This document shows, piece by piece, positions 1-5,279 of a stretch of 7,796 nt of DNA. The notes under the pieces were generated by a model, which was not told the origin of the DNA, made no database searches, and saw only the letters and a program-made list of their open reading frames with translations. The stretch is from NCBI GenBank assembly GCA_049651845.1, contig JBASCW010000054.1, positions 1 through 7,796 of the forward strand, read 5' to 3'. The translations under genes were made by a program, and so were the position numbers. Every line of letters begins with the position of its first letter. Position 1 is the first letter of the stretch. This DNA is from RBG-16-66-20 sp049651845 (GTDB lineage: Bacteria; Pseudomonadota; Gammaproteobacteria; Burkholderiales; SG8-39).

Positions 1-13
1 CCCACAACTCGCT

Positions 14-49
14 GGGCTACAGGCCGCCGGCGCCGGCGGCCTGTAGCCC
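14..49. repeat. Perfect 36-bp GC-rich palindrome
   Basis: Positions 14-31 are the exact reverse complement of 32-49, with no loop base between the arms. The symmetry stops at 13/50, where the bases no longer pair. It lies about 75 nt beyond the last minus-strand stop codon (125). It could be a bidirectional transcription-termination hairpin, although no T tract follows on either strand, or a copy of a dispersed REP-like palindrome. The structure is certain and the role is not. Confidence 0.8.
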
Positions 50-124
50 GCGAGCTCTCATGCTCGCGCAGCCGGAGATGGTGCAGTAGAGTAACAACGG
101 CCCTGGTACAAAAGATCGGTCAGG

Positions 125-319
125 TCACTTCAAGTCCTGCGAATGCGTATCGAACACGACCGCGAACTCCCAGAAAGGGCCGGCGAGATTCAGCGGCGTC
201 ACCTTGACCGTGACGCCCAACTGGCTGCTCGATTCCGGCGGCAGGTGCGAAGCTGAAAACGCGCCCGCCGAAAGAACGCAGAATCCCAGTAGCGCGAAGT
301 CTTTGAGAAAGCGATTCAT
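125..319 (-). pseudogene. Small exported protein, probably C-terminally truncated
   Basis: The ATG at 319 follows a GAAAGG ribosome-binding site and opens a 64-residue product. It has a typical signal peptide (residues 1-23, K at 6, hydrophobic 8-22, cleavage near SAS). The mature part reads VTVKVTP (37-43) and then FDTHSQDL (56-63). From memory, this resembles the start of a longer exported domain with the pattern VTVxVTP...DTHSxDLxxDL, which normally runs well beyond this point. Here TGA follows immediately. One frame over, the sequence continues with D-L-T after the stop, so about two bases may be missing at 125-132. It is the last gene of the minus-strand string, 23 nt after the cytochrome stop. 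The function is not recognised. Confidence 0.55.
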
Positions 320-342
320 GGCGATTGCCCTTTCGATCCTGT

Positions 343-746
343 CTAGCGGATTCCCGCCTTGCGCTGCTCGGTGCGCACGAAGGCGGTGATATGTGCGACG
401 TCGTCCGCGCTGACGCCGGGCACCGGTTTCATGTCGCCGAAGTTCCAGTGGTGCTGGCGCGAGCCGAACTTCACCGCGATCTGAAACGCCGCGTCACCGT
501 GATGCGAGGGCTCGTAAACGCGGTGCAGGAGCGGGGGCCCTTCCTTGCTCCCGCGCAGGTCGGCACCATGGCATTGGGCGCAGCTCGCCGCGTAGAGTTT
601 TTCCCCACTCCGGTATTGGTCATCAGCCCGGCGCTCGGCTTCGGGATCTGCATGCCTTGTGCCAATGCGATCGCGGGCAGCAAGACCAGCACCGCGCTTG
701 CAGCGCGACGACAGATGCGGATCACTGAAAAGGCTTCGCGTTTCAC
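343..746 (-). pseudogene. Class I c-type cytochrome, frameshifted after the signal peptide
   Basis: The GTG start at 746 overlaps the stop of the upstream Met-rich gene (GTGA). The first 30 or so codons encode a signal peptide (basic KRE, RICRR, then a hydrophobic stretch ending AIALAQG). The frame then changes by -1, one base missing at about 651-656. In the shifted frame the protein reads on to TAG at 343-345 with CAQCH (haem attachment, 568-582), EPSHH, HHWNFGDMKPVPGVS (the Met is the likely distal haem ligand) and a C-terminal FVRTEQRKAGI helix. This is a complete small periplasmic electron-carrier cytochrome of about 134 residues if the frame is restored. As written, the 91-residue product of the GTG frame has no haem site. 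The gene is either broken or carries a sequencing error. The cytochrome identity is firm; its redox partner is unknown. Confidence 0.88.
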
Positions 747-1189
747 TTGGTCGGATGCGGCGCCATCATTTCCTGATGCTGCATCATCTGCTCCATCATC
801 ATCTGCATCATGTCCATGCGCTGCTCCATCATCGGCATGTTCTGCCGGCCCGCACCGCCCCTGGCGCCCTGCATCATGTGGCCGCCGCCCCCCATCATAC
901 CCATGGATTCGCCACCCATGCCGCGCATCATCTGCATGCCTTCGTGCATATGCTTCATGTGATCCTCCATGAGTTTCGTTCGCTCCGCCGGATCCTTGGT
1001 TTCACGGATGCGCTGCATTTCCGCCTGCATCTGCTTCATGCGTTCCATCATCTGCTGCTGCATTCTCGAGTCCATCTGCATGCCGGCGCCCGGCTTTTGC
1101 GCGGGCTTGTCCTGCGCCGAAGTGCCCACTGACGTGGCAACGAACATTCCGGCGGCAATCATGATCGTTACAAGTGTCTTCGTTTTCAT
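743..1189 (-). CDS. Methionine-rich exported protein, possible copper binder
   Basis: The ATG at 1189 is preceded by AAAGGAG at good spacing. The 148-residue product starts with a signal peptide (MKTKTL, hydrophobic 6-22, cleavage near TSA/QD at 25-26), so it should be periplasmic. The mature protein is extremely Met-rich: a helical MQQQMMERMKQMQAEMQR stretch, an HMKHMHEGMQMM segment, a Gly/Met linker (GMMGGGGHMM), and a C-terminal cluster of MM, MQ and MH pairs. Met and Met/His arrays of this kind bind Cu(I) or Ag(I) in other periplasmic proteins, so copper sequestration is a reasonable inference. No catalytic domain is visible. It follows the DUF302 gene by 39 nt and overlaps the cytochrome gene by 4 nt, which points to translational coupling with a haem protein. 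Composition alone cannot prove the metal. Confidence 0.8.
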   Translation of the reverse strand: MKTKTLVTIMIAAGMFVATSVGTSAQDKPAQKPGAGMQMDSRMQQQMMERMKQMQAEMQRIRETKDPAERTKLMEDHMKHMHEGMQMMRGMGGESMGMMGGGGHMMQGARGGAGRQNMPMMEQRMDMMQMMMEQMMQHQEMMAPHPTK

Positions 1190-1228
1190 CGCAACGCTCC
1201 TTTCAATCGATTGAGCAACCTGCGTCTT

Positions 1229-1620
1229 TCATGTCCCGGCGAGAACCCGCTCCAGCTTCGTGCGCACTTCCCCGGCGATGCCCGCGATTTCCGGCCGCTC
1301 GACCAGTTGCAGCACGGTCAAGGGATCCATGATTTCCACTATTGTCTTGCCGTCGGGCCCGGTGCGCACCACGACGTTGCATGGCAGCAGGGCGCCGATC
1401 TGCGGCTCCAACTCGATCGCGCGGTGCGCGAACTGCGGGTTGCAGGCGCCGAGAATCCGGTAGGGCAGCATATCCTCGCCGAGTTTTTCTTCAGCGTCGC
1501 CGCGACGTCGATCTCGGTCAGCACGCCGAAACCCTCCTTGGCGAGCGCCGCGGTCGCGCGCCGCACGGTTTCCTCGAACCCGCTTTCTGCGGTCTTGCCA
1601 AACGTGTACTTGCCGGTCAT
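1229..1620 (-). pseudogene. DUF302 family protein, -1 frameshift in an A run
   Basis: The ATG at 1620 follows GGAGA (8-nt spacing), 32 nt after the Rieske stop. The first frame encodes MTGKYTFGKTAESGFEE and continues to TEIDVAATLKK. The reading frame then breaks at the A5 run (minus strand; T run 1484-1488 on plus). After a -1 shift it continues LGEDMLPYRILGACNPQFA, then IGALLPCNVVVR, and ends with an acidic and Leu-rich helix at TGA 1229-1231. Joined, this is a typical full-length DUF302 protein of about 130 residues: a short cytosolic alpha/beta domain of unknown function with the ILGACNP signature, often seen beside metal- or sulfur-related redox genes. One missing A is the simplest explanation. 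The downstream frame has an in-frame ATG at 1471, so an 80-residue C-terminal piece could be made alone. Confidence 0.87.
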
Positions 1621-1652
1621 CGATGTCTCCTGGATGAAATGGACTGGGATGT

Positions 1653-2267
1653 TCAGTCGGCGCCTCCGGGATCGAGCCCGATGGCGATACGCCCGTCCGC
1701 CTCGTAGCGGTAGGGCGGAATGACGAGGTTGGTCGGCGCGGGGGAACCCCGGTAGACGCGCCCGGCCAGGTCGAACTTGGAGCCGTGGCAGGGGCAGTAG
1801 AAGCCGCCGGGCCAGCCCGGCTGCAACGAATCCGGCTCCGGGGCGTAGGTCGGGATGCAGCCGAGATGCGTGCAGAGGGAGATCGTCACCAGGACTTCGG
1901 GGTTGATCGAGCGCGTCTGGTTGCGCGCATAGGCAGGCTGCTGACTCTCGACCCGCGAATCCGGATCGCTCAGTTGCGTGCCCAGGGAGGCGAGGACCGA
2001 CAGCATCGCCGGCGTGCGCCGCAGGATCCAGATCGGCTGGCCGCGCCATTCCACGGTCTTCAGTTCCACCGGAGCCAGCGACGAAACGTCCGCCTCCACG
2101 GGCGCTCCCGCCGCCTTGGCGCTCTCACTCGGGCCGAGACTGGCCACGAACGGCACCGCAGCGCCGGCTATCGCGAGGCCACCGGTAGCGGCCGTGGCGT
2201 AGGTCAGCAGTTTGCGGCGTTCAACATCCGGGATCTCAGGAGCGGATGGCAAGACCTTGGCAATCAC
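1653..2267 (-). CDS. petA: Rieske 2Fe-2S protein (ubiquinol-cytochrome c reductase type)
   Basis: The GTG at 2267 overlaps the stop of the methyltransferase-like gene by 4 nt, which fixes the start. The product is 204 residues, the normal size for PetA. Residues 17-42 carry a Tat-like signal anchor (ERRKLLTYAT followed by a hydrophobic segment). Residues 64-88 contain the PVELKTVEWRGQPIWILRR core. The cluster-binding loops are CTHLGC (132-137) and CPCHG (158-162): C132, H134, C158 and H161 bind the 2Fe-2S cluster, and C137 and C160 form the disulfide. All are present, so it should be functional. In bc1 complexes this subunit passes electrons from quinol to cytochrome c1. No cytochrome b or c1 gene adjoins it here, so it is either an extra copy or serves a local redox chain with the nearby cytochrome c. 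The family call is firm; the bc1 membership is not. Confidence 0.93.
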   Translation of the reverse strand: MIAKVLPSAPEIPDVERRKLLTYATAATGGLAIAGAAVPFVASLGPSESAKAAGAPVEADVSSLAPVELKTVEWRGQPIWILRRTPAMLSVLASLGTQLSDPDSRVESQQPAYARNQTRSINPEVLVTISLCTHLGCIPTYAPEPDSLQPGWPGGFYCPCHGSKFDLAGRVYRGSPAPTNLVIPPYRYEADGRIAIGLDPGGAD

Positions 2268-2926
2268 TTTTCGACCCCCGCCCGGGCAGGCAGGTTGAAG
2301 CGCGGGAAATATCGCGGGGTACGCGCGGCATAGCGGCGATACTCGTCCCCGAAGCGCGCCAGCATCTCGTCCTCCTCGGTGCGCGCGAGATACGCATACA
2401 TCGCCAGCAGGATGGGGAACATCGCCAGCGTCAGGATCGTCGGCCACTGCAGCAGCAGGCCAAGCAGGATCAGCGCAAAGCCGGCGTATTGAGGATGGCG
2501 CATGCGCGCGTACAGACCGGTCGTCGCCAATCGTCCCGCACGCTGCGCCTCGTAAAGCACGCGCCAGGCCATTGACAGCAGTGCAAAGCCTCCGGCGATG
2601 AACAGAATGCTCGCGATATGCAGGGGATCGAAGTGCGGGTCTCCCCGCCAGCCGAAGATCGTCTGCCACAGGTGTCCGGCGTCGTGCGATAGAAGGTCCA
2701 GTCCCGGATATCTCGTCTGCAGCCATCCCGCGAGCAGGTAAAGGGTCAACGGAAAGCCGTACATTTCGGTAAAAAGGGCAACGATGAATGCCGCGAAGGC
2801 GCCAAAGGAACGCCAGTCGCGCGCCGACTGCGGCTTGGTGAAGCTGAAGGCAAAGATCAGGAACACCAGGGAATTGATGACCACCAGGGTCCAGAGGCCG
2901 TAGGCCGGCGCATCGTGCGTTTCCAT
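2264..2926 (-). CDS. Isoprenylcysteine carboxyl methyltransferase-like membrane protein
   Basis: The ATG at 2926 lies 3 nt after the DUF2933 stop, with a GGAGG site inside the end of that gene. The 220-residue protein is polytopic, with hydrophobic segments at about 10-29, 41-69, 101-122 and 148-180. The C-terminal half has the ICMT/PEMT-type signature: GLYARMRHPQYAGF (137-150), then ARTEEDEML (181-189), then FGDEYRRYAARTPRYFP (192-208). In that superfamily these parts bind S-adenosylmethionine at the membrane face. Bacterial members mostly have unknown acceptors; lipid or small-molecule methylation is possible, and protein prenylcysteine is unlikely. The gene is coupled to DUF2933 upstream and overlaps the Rieske gene downstream. 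No frame defect is seen. Confidence 0.87.
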   Translation of the reverse strand: METHDAPAYGLWTLVVINSLVFLIFAFSFTKPQSARDWRSFGAFAAFIVALFTEMYGFPLTLYLLAGWLQTRYPGLDLLSHDAGHLWQTIFGWRGDPHFDPLHIASILFIAGGFALLSMAWRVLYEAQRAGRLATTGLYARMRHPQYAGFALILLGLLLQWPTILTLAMFPILLAMYAYLARTEEDEMLARFGDEYRRYAARTPRYFPRFNLPARAGVEK

Positions 2927-2929
2927 GGC

Positions 2930-3193
2930 TCAGCCTCCGTCCTTCACATCGCGCTGCCCGGGATCGCGTGGCGCTGCCTGGCCTGCGCCATGCGAGTGCC
3001 CCGAATGACCGCCGTGCATGAACACGTGCAACAGCGGGCAGGCGAGCAGCAGCAGATAGGGAAGCCACGGCCAGATATGGGCGCGGTGCTCGAGGAAAAG
3101 GAACGCCGCGGCGATGGCGAGAAACGCGCAAGACGCGATGCCGGACCTGGATCTCCAGAAACTGCCGCTTTCGCTCGGTCGGTTCGTGTTCAT
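2930..3193 (-). CDS. DUF2933 domain protein, His-rich small membrane protein
   Basis: The ATG at 3193 follows AGGAAGGAG (3200-3208). The 87-residue product has two hydrophobic segments (about 18-35 and 41-57) joined by a short LEHRAH turn, then the signature PYLLLLACPLLHVFMHGGH and a His/Gly tail (H56, H60, H63, H66, H68). This matches DUF2933 proteins, small integral-membrane proteins commonly found in heavy-metal resistance and efflux neighbourhoods of proteobacteria. Their biochemical role is not established; the His cluster invites a metal-binding hypothesis. The MerR-type promoter directly upstream makes it the probable first gene of the metal-inducible part of the string. Confidence 0.9.
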   Translation of the reverse strand: MNTNRPSESGSFWRSRSGIASCAFLAIAAAFLFLEHRAHIWPWLPYLLLLACPLLHVFMHGGHSGHSHGAGQAAPRDPGQRDVKDGG

Positions 3194-3199
3194 GTTGGG

Positions 3200-3208
3200 C
3201 TCCTTCCT
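3200..3208 (-). promoter_or_regulatory. Strong ribosome-binding site of the DUF2933 gene
   Basis: AGGAAGGAG on the minus strand lies 6 nt before the ATG at 3193 and decides that start. It is unusually close to the promoter: a start point about 7 nt beyond the -10 box would fall inside this element, leaving almost no leader upstream of it. Confidence 0.7.
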
Positions 3209-3210
3209 CT

Positions 3211-3242
3211 ATTGGACAAGCCTAGAGCGGCTCCAAGGTCAA
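3211..3242 (-). promoter_or_regulatory. MerR-type promoter/operator upstream of DUF2933
   Basis: On the minus strand, TTGACC (3237-3242) forms a -35 box and TCCAAT (3211-3216, 4 of 6 consensus positions) a -10 box. They are separated by 20 nt instead of the usual 17. An imperfect dyad sits inside the spacer, with core GAGCcGCTC (3225-3233, outer arms 7 of 10 paired). A stretched spacer filled by a dyad is the hallmark of promoters activated by MerR-family metal sensors, which untwist the DNA to align the two boxes. The merR remnant immediately upstream supports the assignment. The -10 box is weak and the leader very short, so a start-site measurement would matter. Confidence 0.65.
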
Positions 3243-3459
3243 GCCTCCTCGCCAAAAGATTCGATCGGGTGGCAGGCCTCGTGCCCACTAGGCACGCGGT
3301 CGGGTTTGCCCGCCAGCGCTGCTGCGGGCGCTGCACATCGACGAAGCGCCGACACCGGTTGAACGGATCGCGCTCGGTCTCGAGCAGGCCGAGCTTGTGG
3401 TAGTCGCGGACGGTGTGCGGGCTGATTCCCGTTTTCTTCGCGATGTCTTCAACTCTCAT
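3239..3459 (-). pseudogene. MerR-family regulator remnant, internally deleted
   Basis: The ATG at 3459 lies inside the last codons of the CMD-like gene (11-nt overlap). The first 34 residues are a good MerR winged-helix start: MRVEDIAKKTGISPHTVRDY, then HKLGLLETERDPFN, the helix-turn-helix plus the beginning of the wing. A Y/CRRF-DVQR-like trace follows, and then the match fades. The open frame continues to 3190 without the usual dimerisation helix or metal-binding loop. In another frame the stretch just before the promoter encodes SGHEACHPIESFGEEA ending at TGA 3239-3241, which could be the original metal-binding tail. MerR proteins are normally 130-150 residues. Only about 74 codons lie here, so the middle has probably been lost. 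The N-terminal identity is solid; the tail assignment is inference. Confidence 0.65.
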
Positions 3460-4063
3460 GCCTGGCCTCTTCCTTTGGCCTGCCGCGCGGCGCGCAGAAA
3501 CCCTGCGCCGGCACCGCGAGCGCGGCGTTGAACTTGCTCGACAGGTTCTGGAAGCCGATCAACGCGGTGATCTCGATCGCTTCCTGTTCGCTGAAGTGGG
3601 CGCGCAGCCGCGTGTATCCAGCATCGTCGACGGGCCGCGTGGGATCGGTGACCGCTTCAGCGTAGGCGATCACCGCCCGTTCCCGTTCGATGAACAACGC
3701 CGAACGCTCGTAGTCTTCGAGCGCGGCCAGTTTTTCAGGCGCCACGTGCAGCCCCAGGGCCGTTGCCGAGTTGAGGTCGACGCAAAACGCGCACCAGTTG
3801 ATCTGCGAGACCCGCACCAGCACCAGCGCGCGCAATCCCGGTTCCAGCGCGGATCGCGGACGATCGAGGCTGCGATAGAGAAGCGACAGCATCAGGAAAG
3901 CGCGCGGCAGACGCCCCCAGATCCGCGCCGATTCGAGTTCGGCGCCGTACTTGCGCCGTTGCAACCACAAGATGAGTCGCACATACCAGGCGTACGGATA
4001 ATCCGGCGGCGTCGACACCCGGGCTGTCTCGGGGCGCGCAAGCGGATAGTCGGCGTCATGCAT
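3449..4063 (-). CDS. AhpD-like / carboxymuconolactone decarboxylase family protein
   Basis: The 204-residue product begins at ATG 4063; no strong Shine-Dalgarno site is visible. The all-helical CMD/AhpD core spans about 45-190. The key segment is VSQINWCAFCVDLNSA (85-100), with the CxxC pair C91/C94 that forms the redox disulfide in AhpD-type peroxidases. A trailing helix reads EQEAIEITALIGFQNLSSKF (159-178), typical of the family. Family members reduce peroxides or catalyse related reactions in the cytosol. The substrate here is unknown, and the gene is not a true carboxymuconolactone decarboxylase by context. It overlaps the merR remnant by 11 nt and follows the SHOCT gene by 46 nt, so it probably belongs to the same transcript. 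Confidence 0.88.
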   Translation of the reverse strand: MHDADYPLARPETARVSTPPDYPYAWYVRLILWLQRRKYGAELESARIWGRLPRAFLMLSLLYRSLDRPRSALEPGLRALVLVRVSQINWCAFCVDLNSATALGLHVAPEKLAALEDYERSALFIERERAVIAYAEAVTDPTRPVDDAGYTRLRAHFSEQEAIEITALIGFQNLSSKFNAALAVPAQGFCAPRGRPKEEARHES

Positions 4064-4109
4064 GATCGGTATCCCGTGAACGTCGTCGGCTTTCAGAAAC
4101 TCATCGAAC

Positions 4110-4283
4110 TCAAGCCGCCAGATCGCGCTTCATCTGCTCGAAGGTGTCCTTGGCGATGTCGCCTCCGGCATAGCGTTCCTTGAGTATCTCCTGCGCCCGC
4201 ACCGCGCTCGCGCGCCCGCCGGCGAACGGCCACTTTGCGAGCACCGCGATGCCGAGCACGATCGGTACTCACCACAGAATCAT
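4110..4283 (-). pseudogene. SHOCT-domain small membrane protein with in-frame TGA
   Basis: Read from ATG 4283 the frame gives M-I-L-W, TGA (4269-4271), then VPIVLGIAVLAKWPFAGG, a membrane helix, and finally QEILKERYAGGDIAKDTFEQ followed by MKRDLAA and TGA at 4110. The C-terminal part is a textbook SHOCT motif (ILKERYAxGxIxxxxFExxxxDL). Proteins of this kind usually have an N-terminal helix starting with several Trp, so the TGA most simply replaces a TGG Trp codon. A GTG at 4259 could restart a 49-residue form, but I see no ribosome-binding site for it. SHOCT proteins are short membrane-anchored oligomerisation modules of unknown role. Confidence 0.72.
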
Positions 4284-4564
4284 ATGAACGGCGCCGAACG
4301 TGCAAGCTCGCCTTCGCTTCCTGTCCCGAAGCGGCGCCGGCATACTCGCTATCTCCGGCGCCGGCGAACGCCGACGTACGGAGTGGCGCTAGCAGTAGGG
4401 CTGCAATCGCGAAGAGCGGCAGGAGCAATAGGGCCTCAGTCGGCGCACTTGCCGGCGTAGGCCCATTCTTGAACAAGGCTCCTTTTGCCATGCCGAAGAA
4501 TCCCATCCGGAGCGATTCGCATGTTGACCAGGATCAAACGAACCGCCGCTTGCGACCTTGCGGA
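4284..4564. other. No confident gene between SHOCT remnant and otsB remnant
   Basis: The only open frame of note is on the minus strand from ATG 4506, beginning MGFFGMAKGALFKNG. It contains a hydrophobic stretch (EALLLLPLFAIAALLLAPL), then low-complexity Ala/Gly sequence, and then runs out of frame through the SHOCT gene. It resembles no family I know and has no clear ribosome-binding site. It may be a small membrane or exported peptide, or simply eroded sequence. No RNA gene or strong hairpin is apparent. Confidence 0.35.
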
Positions 4565-5110
4565 TCAGCACGTCGCAGCCAGCACGTCGAGAAAGCGCGT
4601 CACGTCGCCGGTTTGCGCGAGCGCGTGGTCCGCCGCGGTCTGCCGCTTCCCGCCGTCGCTCACCGCAATGCACAGCCCCCGTCCTGCCAGTGCGCGAAAC
4701 GCGTCCTCGTCGGTCACGTCGTCTCCGGCGTAGAGCGGGATGATTCCGGGCCGGTTGAGGCCGAGGCGCTCCAGCAGCCAGAGCACGGCGCGGCCCTTGT
4801 TCCAGTCGATGTCCGACCGCAGCTCGACTATTTTCTTGCCGAGCATGCGCTCGACGATCGCTGAGAGCTTGCCGACATCGGCCTCGGCGACCCGACGGTA
4901 ACGCACGGCGATCGAAAACCGCTTGCGCTCCACGGCATGCCCGGCGATGCCGGACAGCCGCTCGCGCAGTGCGCGCTCCGCCTGGTCGAGCTCCGGCAGG
5001 AACTCCACGCCTTTTTCCAGGCTCAGGCTGGCGCCTTCGGGACCGGCGATTTCGAAGCCGTGGCTGCCGGCGTGGTACACCGAATCCAGTCCGACCAGGC
5101 GTTGCAGCAT
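4565..5110 (-). pseudogene. otsB: Trehalose-6-phosphate phosphatase, 5'-truncated
   Basis: The frame from ATG 5110 gives 181 residues covering the cap and the C-terminal part of a HAD-type OtsB. Residues 7-24 read GLDSVYHAGSHGFEIAGP. ERKRFSIAVRYR (61-72) belongs to the cap. WNKGRAV (103-109) supplies the catalytic Lys. GDDVTDEDAF (129-138) is the Mg-binding acidic motif. Full OtsB proteins are about 240-270 residues and begin with a DxDGT nucleophile motif, which is absent. The same frame runs upstream as RKAGVWGRDLA (family: VxxVSGRDLA), so homology reaches about 5150, but there is no start codon and TAG stops the frame near 5200. Without the nucleophile Asp the product cannot dephosphorylate trehalose-6-phosphate. 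No otsA is present. The degenerate IS110 copy lies directly upstream. Confidence 0.82.
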
Positions 5111-5155
5111 CGCCAGATCGCGGCCCCAGACGCCCGCTTTGCGCAGCGCGGAAGG

Positions 5156-5170
5156 GAAGGAAATTCCTTC
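5156..5170. repeat. 15-bp AT-rich palindrome at the otsB break
   Basis: GAAGGAA and TTCCTTC pair perfectly around a single central A. It lies at the point where OtsB homology ends. It may mark a recombination or insertion junction; no function is evident. Confidence 0.45.
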
Positions 5171-5279
5171 TATGAATATCCTCCGCGCGTCAACTCTCTA
5201 GCGGCGGGTTTCGGGTTCAGGGTGGTCTGGTCGTTTTCGTTTCCTCAATCGGCCTTCACGTTGGTTGGCCCGGTTCACT

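Noticed and set aside
14..49. Classical intrinsic terminator
   Set aside because: The stem is strong, but no T tract follows it on either strand, so it is listed only as a palindrome with a possible terminator role.
325..972. 215-residue plus-strand open frame
   Set aside because: It lies antisense to the cytochrome c and Met-rich genes, has low-complexity Ser/Pro/Ala composition and no family likeness.
659..1132. Plus-strand open frame with a very His-rich product
   Set aside because: It is the antisense shadow of the Met-rich gene: ATG codons on the minus strand read as CAT (His) on the plus strand. The minus-strand gene has the signal peptide and ribosome-binding site.
1339..2049. 236-residue minus-strand open frame across Rieske and DUF302
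   Set aside because: It is a shadow of the Rieske gene up to position 1620. Only the stretch from ATG 1620 to the A run is real coding sequence, as the first part of DUF302.
1653..3131. 492-residue minus-strand open frame upstream of and including the Rieske gene
   Set aside because: Only the last 204 residues are Rieske. The upstream part is Arg/Ala-rich shadow sequence of the ICMT-like and DUF2933 genes, which have proper starts and family motifs in other frames.
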